Part shown: positions 43,850 through 53,577 of the stretch, one piece after another
Position numbering within the stretch: the first letter of the stretch is position 1
How the letters are laid out: every line of letters starts with the position of its first letter
Assembly (NCBI RefSeq): GCF_000701505.1
Contig: NZ_JNJB01000021.1
Coordinates: forward strand, 1 to 56,628
Direction: 5' to 3'
Length of the DNA: 56,628 nucleotides
Source: Dyadobacter crusticola DSM 16708
GTDB lineage: Bacteria; Bacteroidota; Bacteroidia; Cytophagales; Spirosomataceae
Translations under genes and position numbers: made by a program
The notes under the pieces: model-generated
Databases searched by the model: none
Seen by the model: only the letters and a program-made list of their open reading frames with translations
Told to the model about the DNA's origin: nothing

Positions 43850-45418
43850 TTATCTTTCAGCCCAGAAAACGTGCTTTTGTGTAAAATCCTGGCCAAACAT
43901 ATCTCTTGCTTTCACTTCAACGGTGTGCTGCCCTTCAGCAAGGTTATTAGGGAATGGTGCTCGCCACAAATGTGTACTTCTGACTGCATTGCTTGGGCGG
44001 CGTCCTGCCGGCAGGCTTTCGGTATAATCCCAGTTGTTGACCAACCGCTGAAAATGTGGATCCGGTTCGTCATGGAAAATCATATCTTTCCAGACTTCGT
44101 TGTCAATGCGATATTGTACAGCATTTCCCTCGTGACCCATAAAGAAATTTGCATAGATGCTTGATGAAGTGTTGCGCCCCGCCGGTACCACACGTGGCGT
44201 ATGAATGCGGATCTGATACTCTTTGGGCTCACCAGCTACTTTATAATCAATACTATATTGGTTGCCTTTGATACGCAGAAACGCATACCCTTTTGGCGTC
44301 CCGTCTCGCATGGTCGACGAAGGCACGCCTTGTAGGTTAAATTCTCCGGAATACCAGTCCCCTGAGGTAGTGCCTGCGTTGTATTCGTGCAACGGTTTGG
44401 TGCCGTTCCAGCCTGCCTTTGTACCATGGAAGTTCTGTCGCTGCAAATGTGTATGGGCCGACAGCGCCAGTGTATTCGGATAGTCTTTAAGAATAGCAAA
44501 CAAACGATTCCTGTCTTCATCACGGAAAGCATCGCCTTCACCTTCTTCGTGCAACGGGATATGGTAAGCAAGCACAATCAACTGGTCTTTTGCTACATAT
44601 TTCAGGTCATTTTCTACAAAATCCAGCTGATCTTTACGGAAACCGCCCCAGTATCCCTTGCCGTCGCGGGGGTCAGGATACAGGATATCATCAAGAATAA
44701 TATAATGCACTTTTCCATAATTGAAAGCGTAGTTGGCCGGCCCGAAGTGCGCTTCGTAAGTATCATCAGAAAGTGAGTCACTAGTTGCATCGTAATCCAT
44801 GTCATGGTTGCCCATCAGATTATACCACGGTAAGCCGACCCTTTTCACCGCCTTCACATAAGGTTGATGAAGATCTAGATTATCTCCGACAAGGTCGCCG
44901 AGGCTCAGCCCGAATTCTACGTTTTTAATACCCTCCACTTCACTCACCACGCCACGAGCAAAGTATTCAATTTCCTCCACCGTGTAGGGCTGCGGGTCTC
45001 CGAAAATCAATGCGGTGTAGTCGTCGGATTCGGCTTTGGCAGTCAATGGAAAATCCAGTGATGCAGGTAATGCGGGTGTTGGCGCGACGCCCTTGTATTT
45101 CAATGCAGGTGAACCGTCTGGCTTGTGCAAACGATAAAAGCGCGGGAGATTATCCTCCGTAAGCGGAATTTTAAAGCCTGATGGTTTAATTACAAAAATG
45201 ATATTATCCTTTCCAACAGGTAATTCGTAACTGCCATTATATCCGGTCTGCGTTACTACTACACCATTAGATACCGAGACCTGCGGCAGCCCTTTTTCAT
45301 TTTTGTCCTTGCGACCATTGCCGTTAGCGTCGTTAAATACAAATCCTCTTACGAGAGACTGTGCCTGTACTGATGAGATCAGCAATAAGCAAAAAAACAA
45401 TACTGAGATTTTTTTCAT
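43850..45418 (-). CDS. Exported calcineurin-like metallophosphoesterase
   Basis: 522 residues from the ATG at 45418 (MKKISVLFFCLLLISSVQAQ, Sec signal). An N-terminal SdrD/CarboxypepD-like beta domain (LVRGFVFNDANGNGRKDKNE) is followed by the phosphoesterase with the five metal blocks GDPQPY, SLGDLVGDN, MGNHDMDY, AYHIPLHEE and LSAHTHLQRQNF. A C-terminal beta domain (GEPKEYQIRIHTPRVVPAG, then GQHTVEVKARDMFGQDFTQK) completes the usual MetallophosN-core-MetallophosC order. It acts in the periplasm or outside; the substrate is unknown. It looks intact among broken neighbours. Confidence 0.93.
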   Translation of the reverse strand: MKKISVLFFCLLLISSVQAQSLVRGFVFNDANGNGRKDKNEKGLPQVSVSNGVVVTQTGYNGSYELPVGKDNIIFVIKPSGFKIPLTEDNLPRFYRLHKPDGSPALKYKGVAPTPALPASLDFPLTAKAESDDYTALIFGDPQPYTVEEIEYFARGVVSEVEGIKNVEFGLSLGDLVGDNLDLHQPYVKAVKRVGLPWYNLMGNHDMDYDATSDSLSDDTYEAHFGPANYAFNYGKVHYIILDDILYPDPRDGKGYWGGFRKDQLDFVENDLKYVAKDQLIVLAYHIPLHEEGEGDAFRDEDRNRLFAILKDYPNTLALSAHTHLQRQNFHGTKAGWNGTKPLHEYNAGTTSGDWYSGEFNLQGVPSSTMRDGTPKGYAFLRIKGNQYSIDYKVAGEPKEYQIRIHTPRVVPAGRNTSSSIYANFFMGHEGNAVQYRIDNEVWKDMIFHDEPDPHFQRLVNNWDYTESLPAGRRPSNAVRSTHLWRAPFPNNLAEGQHTVEVKARDMFGQDFTQKHVFWAER

Positions 45419-45610
45419 TGAAGAGTAGTAAGATAAGAGCATTTAATGCTCAAAACTAGTCTTACAATGTCAAGCAATGATTACCACAACATTAAGTTAA
45501 GACTCAAAATTTGCCTCCCTTGGCATCCCGACTTGTATGCCTAGCAGTTGCTGGAGCTAGACTTATATACAGGGTTGACCGAAAATGGATGCATAAGAAA
45601 GCCTGGGTTT

Positions 45611-45899
45611 CTAGTTTTGTGCCAGCAAGTCCCTTTCAGAAGAAATAGTGTTTGTTAAGCCAGGCGCAACCACGTGCTGCTTTTCTTTTGATTTACTACC
45701 CTTGCCCGAACCAGTATTCGATTTATCTTTCTGAACATTCTTAGCCGGCTTGTCTGCGACCTTCATGATCTTATTAGCTAGCTTTTTCGCAGTGTGTTTA
45801 AATGCTTTTTGCAGTTTCTTGGGCTCACTTTGTGAACCAGCCAATTTATGCTGTAAAGTTTTGAATGTCGGCGATCAGCTCTTTCTTAGCGCTTTTCAT
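45611..45899 (-). pseudogene. Small lysine-rich protein with a frameshift
   Basis: The ATG at 45899 opens MKSAKKELIADIQNFTA-stop. In the next frame HKLAGSQSEPKKLQKAFKHT continues with AKKLANKIMKVADKPAKNVQ and a Lys/Ser/Gly-rich tail to 45611. If one base is removed from the run at about 45865 the two parts make one ~95-residue basic protein, like the small histone-H1-like or hypothetical basic proteins of Bacteroidota. A separate 77-residue ORF starting inside is the alternative. Its function is unknown. Confidence 0.5.
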
Positions 45900-46168
45900 G
45901 ATTTTCGATTAATAGTTTAATGGTTATGATTACCCACAAACCTTGACCGTTTAGTAAAATACGCCATGTATTTTGTAGCCTCGTCAATGGAGATCTAAAT
46001 TCAGTGGCCATTAATTTCAAGTTTGTTGATGAAATGTAACCTGGCATTTGGCGAGGCTGTTATTACGATCTAAAATTTCACGCCAATCACGACCGCTTTT
46101 CAAAAACTTAACATAGCCAAGAATCAACAGATTGGCTTGACGCCAGTCTGTTGATCAAATAACCTAGC

Positions 46169-47348
46169 TTAAGCTCCCATTGCTTCGGCGTGCCCCAAAC
46201 TTGTGTCAATCGTTGGAGAAAGGATCGTAGATACATATCGCCATTCAGCAGCAATCTGGCTAACGCTCATTTTAACTAAAACATAGCCTCTTCTGGACGC
46301 ATCCAAATAATTCAGGTCGTCAACCAGCAATGCAAGCGCCTGCTCAAAACCGGCAAGTGATGCGGGCTCTGCGCCCAGATCCTGTTCAAAACCAGGCGAG
46401 CTTACCGAAGATGTGGCAATTTCCTTTCCTACCTCTGACTTGTCCTGTGCAACCAGATTTGAATACCAGCCATTATGCGAGTCTCCGGATAATGTAACCA
46501 ATTTTTTCCCTGTTGCCATTCCATACAGCATTTCGGCTCCACTGGGTAACCGTCCCAGGCATCCAGGTTGTACGGCAACACGGTTTGCACGCACGCTTTT
46601 TCCTGCGGGGTCAGCGACGGGTCGCCTACAAGCAGGCGGCCTTTGATCTTCGTCAGTTCCAGCAGTAATGTCTGGAACATGCCGAACGTGACCGGCGAAG
46701 CAGAGCCCGTCGCGTCCACTTCGGCAATGATTTGCACGATGGTCAACAGCATCTCTGCCGGGACGTACATTTTGCCCATCAAAACCTGCTGCCCCAACAC
46801 CTGCCATGCACCTTTTCCCGAAGTGATGGCACTGCCAGCCACGCAAGCTGCTCTTTGCCCAGTATACTGCGGTTTGGATTTAACCAATCCTGCTGAAATG
46901 CTGCTGCGTCAAGTCCCGTCGGTGTAATGTAGTTGGCGTAGGAAAGCTGCTTGTTGCGGCCAATGATCCGGGCGTCGAGCATGTGCAGGTCCAGGATATT
47001 GCCAAACGAAAAGCTCCGGTAAATTTTTGCATCCACCAGCGTCCGTACACCAATGTACTCATGATAGGCTTTGATCGCACGCTCCTTGCGCTGCTGGAAA
47101 TCACCTTCGCCCTCATTATGATTTCGCGCGCTGTCCATGTATGAGTCATTTGCAATCTCATGATCGTCCCACACACAGATAAAGGCTTTTTCTGGTGGGC
47201 CAGCTGCAATTGCGGATCGCTGCGATATTGTTTGAAACGCGTGCGGTAATCGTTCAGCGACAGGATTTCGTAGCTAGGCTTGTGGGCGCGGGCCAAGGCA
47301 GCAGTTTCAGGATTTGAGCCATATTCTCCCGCGCCATATTCATTGATG
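46169..47348 (-). pseudogene. PhoD-like alkaline phosphatase, 5' truncated and with three frameshifts
   Basis: Pieces in three frames line up in order as one PhoD protein: EYGAGEYGSNPETAALARAH, then CVWDDHEIANDSYMDSARNH with the metal-binding DDHE, LDARIIGRNKQL, QQVLMGKMYVPAEMLLTIVQ, and LVTLSGDSHNGWYSNLV with the second metal site GDSHN, to the stop at 46169. Frame breaks near 47182, 46845 and 46543 are each repaired by one base in a short T or G run. The signal peptide and first ~100 or more residues are missing: upstream of ~47348 the homology stops. It cannot be functional as it stands. Confidence 0.85.
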
Positions 47349-47515
47349 AGGTTTTTCTTACAAATGGGCGAAAAACGGCGTTAGCGAACTAGGTATTTAG
47401 TTTTACTATTCTCGCTGACCCGTATCCATTGTTCCCAAGACCTAAATTGGTTAATTTAACATCTCAATCCACATTAACTATCTTATATTCAGTAATATTA
47501 GTGTTTAATTATCTC

Positions 47516-48000
47516 TTATTTTGCTGTCCACTCGATAATAGCAGGATACAAATCCGCAACAGTTTGACATGGTTTTTTATTTCTGTGTTGAAAGCCACGC
47601 AGTTCGACCATCGTTTTTTCATTGCCCATATTGAGTGTATCAAATGCTTTCTTATCAAAAAGATCTAGATAATACAGCGTAACCAGTCCCCAATTCATGT
47701 ATTCCTCAAAGCAAGTCAGGGGAGTAATGTATGTGGAAGATGGTTTACCTATCGTAGTCCATTTGGATAAATCTTTGAAAACACTGTCGATTATTTTCTG
47801 TATTTCTCTGCTTCCGGATTAATGTACCCGTGGTTAATTTAGGTAAATGCAATTTTTATGCGTTGACCTTTCAGTATATCGGCTGGTAACTTTTTATCGT
47901 CCTGGTTTACAAAAGGAAAATTAACATGTGCATGTGCTTCTGTAAAGCCATTATCACTAAAAACTGGCAGATTGATTCCATCTAACCAAAGGAGAAAAAA
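47516..48000 (-). pseudogene. Remnants of one or two unknown exported or peptidase-like proteins
   Basis: Between 48000 and 47839 the minus strand reads FLLWLDGINLPVFSDNGFTE continuing HAHVNFPFVNQDDKKLPADI to a TAA stop. The same frame then goes on as INHGYINPEAEKYRK and, after a one-base loss in an A-run near 47803, IIDSVFKDLSKWTTIGKPSS through CFEEYMNWGLVTLYYLDLFD to a stop at 47516. The later part faintly resembles the C-terminal half of DUF4932-type proteins (cf. a HSFxNP-like start), but this is uncertain. No start codon with a signal peptide is left. Confidence 0.4.
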
Positions 48001-48012
48001 TTACTTTTGTAG

Positions 48013-48159
48013 CCGTACAACGGCAAGGACTATTTATTTTACCACAATGGCGCCTTGCCCGACGGCGGAAGTCATCGCAGGTCTGTTTGTATTGACCAAT
48101 TGCTCTACAACCAAGACGGAACGATCAGGAAGGTAGTCATGACCAGAGAAGGGATCTAG
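48013..48159 (+). pseudogene. C-terminal stub of a GH43-family glycoside hydrolase
   Basis: 48 codons read YNGKDYLFYHNGALPDGGSH then RRSVCIDQLLYNQDGTIRKV and VMTREGI-stop. This is the typical end of the five-bladed propeller of GH43 arabinofuranosidases/xylosidases (YNGKxYLFYHNG...RRSVCVD). The rest of the gene is absent; the sequence just upstream is unrelated minus-strand debris. The region 48160-48572 to the right contains no recognised gene. Confidence 0.7.
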
Positions 48160-48572
48160 TGATAGAAAGATCTAGGATAAGCCGTTGACTTATACCACAG
48201 TATTCGAGCAAAAAGGGGCAATAATTCATAATAATAGACCTGTATTTATCAATAGCCATGTTAAATTATTGAGATCATTTTACTTAGTGGGCTTGACTGG
48301 CCTGCATTTATTGCAAGTGACTTGTCTTATCAATAGTCAAATTATATTTCATCATCAGGCTAAAATTCAACAAACCGATCATTAAACAGATCCATAGTGG
48401 TGTTATGGTGATCATCGGTTGCTAATTTATCCTTCCACCTTTACTTATTCCAGCTTCGTCCTGAGTGAGTCTGGAACAAGACGGAGGACATTGGATCATG
48501 CTGACAAGGCCCAAAGAGCTGGCGGATATTCTGGAAAATATATGATCGTATTAGTGTCAAACTCATTGGAAA
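48160..48572. other. Intergenic region upstream of the first Crp-like gene
   Basis: AT-rich and about 410 bp. I see no gene and no strong hairpin; it should contain the promoter of the regulator gene at 48573. Confidence 0.4.
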
Positions 48573-49136
48573 ATGGAAAAACTCAGAAGTAAGTTTCAAA
48601 ATTTGCTGCCCGACCCAAATGACCTTGGACGGCTCCTTTCTAAATTTAAGTCTGCCACTTTTGAAAAATCCGAATTTCTGATCCGCCCAGGCGATGTTGC
48701 CCGGAAATTGTTTTTTATCGAACAAGGCTCGGTAGTGCTGGGGAGCGAGTTGCATGACAAATCCGTAGCGAGGCACCTGGTCACTGAAAATGAATTCATT
48801 ACTTGTCTTGAAAGTTTCTCGAAGCAGCAGTCTACGCAGGAATTCCTTAAAGCATCGGAATGCACTGTGACCTATTATGTTACCAGAAGCGATTTTGACC
48901 AGGCAATGGATGCATTTCCGGCAATCGAGAAGTTTTATAACCAGCTCGTTTTTGATACGCTGTTAAGCTGCCAGCAAAGGATTACCGACTTGACAAGCCT
49001 TAATGCTTCTGATTATTATACCAACATTCTTGAAAAGCATCCTGATCATATTCAAAAAATGCCCCAGTATGATCTGGCCTCATTTATGGGAATTAAACCC
49101 CAGAGCCTGAGCAGGCTGCGGAAAACAAGAAAGTGA
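48573..49136 (+). CDS. Crp/Fnr-family transcriptional regulator
   Basis: 187 residues. N-terminal cyclic-nucleotide-binding fold (FEKSEFLIRPGDVARKLFFI, then EQGSVVLGSEL), a dimer helix, and a short C-terminal HTH with DLASFMGIKPQSLSRLRKTR, the recognition helix of this Bacteroidota sub-type. No Cys for an Fe-S cluster is seen, so an Fnr-type oxygen sensor is unlikely. It lies 83 bp upstream of an outer-membrane protein gene on the same strand, which may be its target. Confidence 0.9.
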   Translation: MEKLRSKFQNLLPDPNDLGRLLSKFKSATFEKSEFLIRPGDVARKLFFIEQGSVVLGSELHDKSVARHLVTENEFITCLESFSKQQSTQEFLKASECTVTYYVTRSDFDQAMDAFPAIEKFYNQLVFDTLLSCQQRITDLTSLNASDYYTNILEKHPDHIQKMPQYDLASFMGIKPQSLSRLRKTRK

Positions 49137-49219
49137 ATCTGCTCGAACTTTCTTAACAAATGTGAATGCAAACACCCGTCGCAGCTCATTTCTTTACCAT
49201 AACAATAAATTACCATGTT

Positions 49220-49801
49220 ATGATAAAGAAAATGAAATGCCTGGCAATGCTTTTAGCCTTCGTTTATATTTCCGCAAAAGCCCAGGATCCAAGTCCGAGA
49301 GGTACGTTTGCAGTCGAAACGCGGCTTACCACTTATTTGCAAAATGGCTTTGACGCCGCCGTATTCTATTATCCTTCCCAATCCAAATTTTCCTTCGGGG
49401 CTATTTACGCCACGCATGAGATAAATGGCAATACCCGCTCTTTGATTTTTGAAAGTAACAATCGCGATGCACTTTCGATCCGACTGACCTGGCTGGCGGG
49501 TATCATTTCCCGATACCATTTTTTAGAAAGCAGAAAAGGTTTTTTTGGAGAGGTAGGAGTTGGCGTGGAAGAATTCAAGGTCCACATAGAAGAGCAGGTT
49601 CATGGAAAAACTAACGGTTTCATATCTCCGGCAGTCGGTTTTATGTGGTTTCCCTGGAAAGCTGTGGGCTTGTACGTTCTGCCAAAAATTACTGCTAACG
49701 TGATCGTTGGCCGAGGCAGGGAACAGAGGCTTAGAGAAACAACTTTCCGTTTGAGGCCAGTATTTCCTGCACCGAGCATTGCAATTGGATGGAAGTTTTA
49801 A
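49220..49801 (+). CDS. Predicted outer-membrane beta-barrel protein
   Basis: 193 residues from the ATG at 49220 (MIKKMKCLAMLLAFVYISAK, signal peptide ending at AQD); an in-frame TTG-type start at 49166 adds no signal character. The mature part alternates polar and hydrophobic residues in ~10 short strands with aromatic ends (FDAAVFYYPS, ISRYHFLESRKGFFGEVGVG) and finishes with SIAIGWKF, the terminal Phe expected for a BAM-assembled barrel. Its role is unknown. It follows the Crp-like gene. Confidence 0.75.
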   Translation: MIKKMKCLAMLLAFVYISAKAQDPSPRGTFAVETRLTTYLQNGFDAAVFYYPSQSKFSFGAIYATHEINGNTRSLIFESNNRDALSIRLTWLAGIISRYHFLESRKGFFGEVGVGVEEFKVHIEEQVHGKTNGFISPAVGFMWFPWKAVGLYVLPKITANVIVGRGREQRLRETTFRLRPVFPAPSIAIGWKF

Positions 49802-50269
49802 CAGGAAGTTTGGGCGGTATTTAGGTTAAGCGGGATAGCTTCATCACCGAAGGAAGAGCATTTCTAAATTTACAATGTGATTGAAAAATCTATGAAGAGC
49901 GCCAGGTCACTGTATTGGATTACTCTACGAGCGGTTAAGCTATCGAGTCCGTAACATCATGGATGGTATAAGGACTATGATCGATCCAGGTTTCACTTTT
50001 TAACCAATGTCATTTGACGGATTAGACTTATGCTTACTTAGTGCTGTTGAAAATGTAGCTTGGAACGCGAGAGTAATAAAAATGGTAAACTTAGCACTAC
50101 ATATAAGTACATCCATGTATGGTACTGCAATCCAGCTCCTAGCTCACTCCAATTGGCAAACCTGGTTCCATCAGCCCTAAGGGTTATTATTCCTTATGAT
50201 TCATTACCGGTAGCAAGCCCAGCCTGCGATTCTTTCATTTTTCGTTTATCAGTGTCCGTGGAAACGGTG
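49802..50269. other. Intergenic region with no recognisable gene
   Basis: About 470 bp after the beta-barrel gene, ending at the second MITE-like copy. A plus-strand open frame from 50060 runs into the MITE and has no family resemblance. The promoter of the reductase gene may lie to the right of the MITE. Confidence 0.4.
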
Positions 50270-50448
50270 GTGGCTGTTGCACAACTTAAAACCTTCGATC
50301 CAAAGACGTTTTCACTATTGCAAAAGTCTGCGAGATTGTCGTAGATGGCCTGCCAAGATATATTGTTTATTGTCTGAACGATTCTCATCGTGTTAAAGGA
50401 CGCTTATAGTGAGGTTGCAATTACTATCGAGAGTTGTGTAACAACCAC
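50270..50448. mobile_element. MITE-like element, copy 2
   Basis: 179 bp with imperfect terminal inverted repeats GTGGCTGTTGCACAACT (50270-50286) and AGTTGTGTAACAACCAC (50432-50448), 15 of 17 positions matching. Inner similarity to copy 1 at 43277 is about 60% by eye, and both have AAACCTTCG next to the left repeat. It is non-coding. It lies ~150 bp upstream of the reductase gene, so it could affect its expression. Confidence 0.7.
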
Positions 50449-50595
50449 GGACGTTATTTGCGTCAATTCAATTTAGCTGCACTTTAATCAATTTCCTTTA
50501 TTCACGAGTCATCGCAATCAGTTCCTTGCATTTCTTATCAAATGATAATTGGGAGTCAGCGCTTAACGCAGAAATTTGGTAAAAAGAAAGAGCTG

Positions 50596-51621
50596 ATGAA
50601 AAACAAAAAAGTTTTGCTAACCGGGGTAACTGGATTCTTGGGATCACACACGGCGATCCAACTTCTAAACCAGGGTTACCGCGTAGTTGGTACCGCGCGT
50701 AACGCAGATAAAATCGAACCGATCAAAGAGGTACTTGCTGAGCATACAAGTCATATCCATAATCTTGATTTTGCAGTTGCCGATTTGGGGGATCAGCTGA
50801 TTTGGGATGAGCTTTCAACGGAGGTGGACTTTATCCAGCATATCGCCTCACCCTTTCCCCGGCAGTTGCCACGGCATGAGGACGAGCTGATACTCCCCGC
50901 AAGGAACGGGACATTAGCAATCCTTCGGGCGGCCGCGGCAAATAATGTTAAAAGGGTTGTGATAACATCATCTATGGCTGCTGTTGCTTATGGTAGGCCC
51001 GCGCGGAAATTAAGAAAGACATTTGATGAAAATGATTGGACCAACGAGCATAGCAAAAAAGACATTACCCCATATTATAAAAGCAAGACTGTGGCTGAGA
51101 AGGCAGCCTGGGACTTTATTGGAGCAGATGCTTCCGGCCTGGAACTGGTAACAGTTTGTCCAGGTGCTGTTCTTGGACCTGTACTTGAAAAGGATTTCGG
51201 CACGTCAGCAAACCTTATACTGTCCATCCTGAATGGAAGCTTTCCGGCATTACCAAAAGTCGGTTTTGACATTGTGGATGTTCGGTCCGTGGCCGACTTG
51301 TTGATCAGGGCAATGGAAATTCCAGAAGCCAATGGAAACAGATATCTTGGTGCATCAGAATATTTGACCCTCAGAGAAATAGCTGGTATTTTAGAAGAAC
51401 ATTACCCGGAACGAAAAATTCCGCTGAGTGTAATGCCCAATTTTGTGAGTCACACACTTGCCTTTTTCACGCCTGAACTCCGACCGATCATGCTTGAAAC
51501 GATTAGAAGGAAAACAAATTTGCTTAAAGCCAGAAAGGAATTAGGGTGGGAACCAGTCTCAGCAAAGGACGCTGTTTTGGCCTGTGCGGACAGCCTGTTT
51601 GCACAAAAAATACTGATCTAA
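50596..51621 (+). CDS. NAD(P)-dependent aldehyde reductase-like extended SDR
   Basis: 341 residues from the ATG at 50596. Rossmann start KKVLLTGVTGFLGSHTAIQL, IQHIASPFPRQ, then ITSSMAAVAYGRP and YYKSKTVAEKAAWDF with the Tyr-Lys pair. The layout is like dihydroflavonol-4-reductase/cinnamyl-type aldehyde reductases, which in bacteria reduce small aldehydes and ketones. The TAA stop shares its last A with the ATG of the following regulator gene, so the two are translated together. Confidence 0.9.
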   Translation: MKNKKVLLTGVTGFLGSHTAIQLLNQGYRVVGTARNADKIEPIKEVLAEHTSHIHNLDFAVADLGDQLIWDELSTEVDFIQHIASPFPRQLPRHEDELILPARNGTLAILRAAAANNVKRVVITSSMAAVAYGRPARKLRKTFDENDWTNEHSKKDITPYYKSKTVAEKAAWDFIGADASGLELVTVCPGAVLGPVLEKDFGTSANLILSILNGSFPALPKVGFDIVDVRSVADLLIRAMEIPEANGNRYLGASEYLTLREIAGILEEHYPERKIPLSVMPNFVSHTLAFFTPELRPIMLETIRRKTNLLKARKELGWEPVSAKDAVLACADSLFAQKILI

Positions 51622-52190
51622 TGGAAAAATTGAAGTCTGCATTAGCTTTTGGTGGAATATTGTCAACTGTGGATATAGAATCGGTAGCATCAAATTTCAG
51701 ACACCTTACAGTAAAGTCCGAGGACTATGTACAGGATCTGCACGAGATAGCTTCCGAGATCATATTTGTAGAAAGTGGGATTTTAAGGTTGTTCGGTGCC
51801 GACGCGAGAGGAGACGATGTTACGAAGCACTTTATCCGTGAAAATCAATTTTTTGCCAACCTGGAAAGTTATTATTCCAGGCAACCTGCCACTGAGTCCA
51901 TTCAAGCCGTCGCAGGCTGCGAACTACATATGATCAAATTTTCAGTGTTGGAGCAGCTATTCGCAGATGTACCGAATCTGTACATATTCTTTAAAAGTAT
52001 CAGTGAGGCAACACTGTTAAATAAAATCAAGGACAACGACTTTCTTAACTTTGGCGACTCTACCACTAAATACACAGAGCTGATGAGGCGATACCCCGAG
52101 TTGGTTCAGCAGGTCCCCCAACAGTATCTGGCTTCATATCTCAAGATCACGCCACAGTCGTTGAGCCGTATCCGGAGAAGCTTGCGGTAG
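51621..52190 (+). CDS. Crp/Fnr-family transcriptional regulator
   Basis: 189 residues from the ATG at 51621, which overlaps the reductase stop (TAATG); a longer frame would lie within the reductase gene. cNMP-binding-type domain (FVESGILRLFGADARGDDVT, FFANLESYYSRQPATESIQA) and C-terminal HTH with QYLASYLKITPQSLSRIRRS, close to that of the regulator at 48573. It probably controls the reductase in response to a small ligand or stress. No Cys cluster. Confidence 0.9.
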   Translation: MEKLKSALAFGGILSTVDIESVASNFRHLTVKSEDYVQDLHEIASEIIFVESGILRLFGADARGDDVTKHFIRENQFFANLESYYSRQPATESIQAVAGCELHMIKFSVLEQLFADVPNLYIFFKSISEATLLNKIKDNDFLNFGDSTTKYTELMRRYPELVQQVPQQYLASYLKITPQSLSRIRRSLR

Positions 52191-52405
52191 ATCCTCGTAC
52201 AGAAATTGGGGCTTACTGAAGCCATGGACCGCGGTGGCGGCCGTTCTGCTCCGGTTAAAGCCAATGCTTCAATAGATTGAAAAGACCTTTTCATCTATTG
52301 AAAACACTTTGAATCCCTAGATGCCGAAAACCAGAAGCCAGAATCACTGCCACACCCTAGTTTATCATGGCGCAGCTCGATTTTAAAGGTTGCTGGAACC
52401 TGTAA

Positions 52406-53485
52406 TCAGTTTGTCAAACTTGCATCCATGTCGACTACCAGCGATCGGATCAGTTTTTCAGCTTGCCTGTATTTTAATAATGGAGCTGACTGACCTGCCC
52501 AATACGATCTGAAAGCGGGATTGCTGCAAGCCGTTGCCGGATATGCTTTAAGATGGCTCATAAACTTACTTTGTAAAGGATATGGAGCCAATAAATGATC
52601 CTTTTCCTTCAAGTCGTCGATCAAGCGATTCCTGATTCCTCGTGAGAGTCGCCCGGTGAAAACCTTAGTTAATGCAGTGTTCCTGGCTTTTTCCGAAAAC
52701 AGGATGTCTTTGTGATCCTGGGTGGCGTTTGACTCGCGGGTAGCCAGAAAGGCCGTACCCATCTGCACAGCATGAGCCCCCAAAGCCAGAGACGCTTTTA
52801 AGCCGCGCGCATCCGCTATACCGCCAGCTGCGATTATGGGAATGGAAACCCGGTCTGCCACCTGCGGAATCAGAGAAAACGTGCCGGTCAATGATTCCTC
52901 GGCCGGCTGTAAAAACGACACACGGTGACCACCCGCTTCAAAACCGGTCGCAACAACCGCGTCAACACCAGCCTGCTCCAATGCAACAGCCTCATCGGCC
53001 GTAGTGGCTGCCCCCACCGTTATAATGCCCAGCGACTTACACCGCTCCAGGATCTCAGGCGAAGGAATGCCGTATACGAAGCTGAAGACGGCTGGTCTGG
53101 CCTCGAAAATGGCTTCGACCTGGTCATCAAACCGGGGTCCAAGTTCAGTAGATCTTGGGGGCAAAGGCAAATCCAGTTCATTAAAATATGGAGTAAACAG
53201 CTCCATCAGCTGTTGATAGCGTTCATCCGTATACGTGGCTAACCGGCTATCCCGGTCGTTCACCCATAAATTGATGTTTACGGGCTTATCTGTCTTTCTT
53301 CGGATTTGAGAACATATATCAATTAATTCGGCCGCTGTGTACGGTTGGCCACCGAATGAACCTAGTCCGCCTGCATTAGAAACCGTGCTGGTTAGCAAAA
53401 CAGAAGATAAACCTCCTCCGAACGGTCCTTGTACAATGGGATAAGCAATGCCAAGAAGTTTTGTGAATTTCGTTTTATTCCACAT
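52406..53485 (-). CDS. Nitronate monooxygenase (NMO/2-nitropropane dioxygenase family)
   Basis: 359 residues. FMN TIM-barrel. Starts KLLGIAYPIVQGPFGGGLSS. KPVNINLWVNDRD, then ATGFEAGGHRVSFLQPAEES, which has the catalytic-region His, then IIAAGGIADARGLKASLALG and AVQMGTAFLATRESNA for the phosphate-binding part. It oxidises alkyl nitronates (such as propionate 3-nitronate) to aldehydes or keto acids and nitrite, a detoxification step. Last of a minus-strand run Crp-like/YceI/NMO with gaps of ~90 bp. Confidence 0.93.
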   Translation of the reverse strand: MWNKTKFTKLLGIAYPIVQGPFGGGLSSVLLTSTVSNAGGLGSFGGQPYTAAELIDICSQIRRKTDKPVNINLWVNDRDSRLATYTDERYQQLMELFTPYFNELDLPLPPRSTELGPRFDDQVEAIFEARPAVFSFVYGIPSPEILERCKSLGIITVGAATTADEAVALEQAGVDAVVATGFEAGGHRVSFLQPAEESLTGTFSLIPQVADRVSIPIIAAGGIADARGLKASLALGAHAVQMGTAFLATRESNATQDHKDILFSEKARNTALTKVFTGRLSRGIRNRLIDDLKEKDHLLAPYPLQSKFMSHLKAYPATACSNPAFRSYWAGQSAPLLKYRQAEKLIRSLVVDMDASLTN

Positions 53486-53577
53486 GATCTCAATATGTTG
53501 TGATGGAGTTGTACTGAATGAATTTGTGATCGGCGCCCTGGATTCATTCGGAGCTACTGCCGTTACGATTTACCGGG

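Noticed and set aside
43605..43896. Cys-rich frame WQCRCGRGKKYVCRC as a zinc-binding small protein
   Set aside because: It overlaps the metallophosphoesterase end, has no start context, and another frame is equally open; likely chance.
52228..52246. ACCGCGGTGGCGGCCG, identical to part of a common cloning-vector polylinker
   Set aside because: The match is only 16 bp, the flanks differ from the vector, and the site is a simple GC-rich palindromic string between genes; chance is more likely than contamination.
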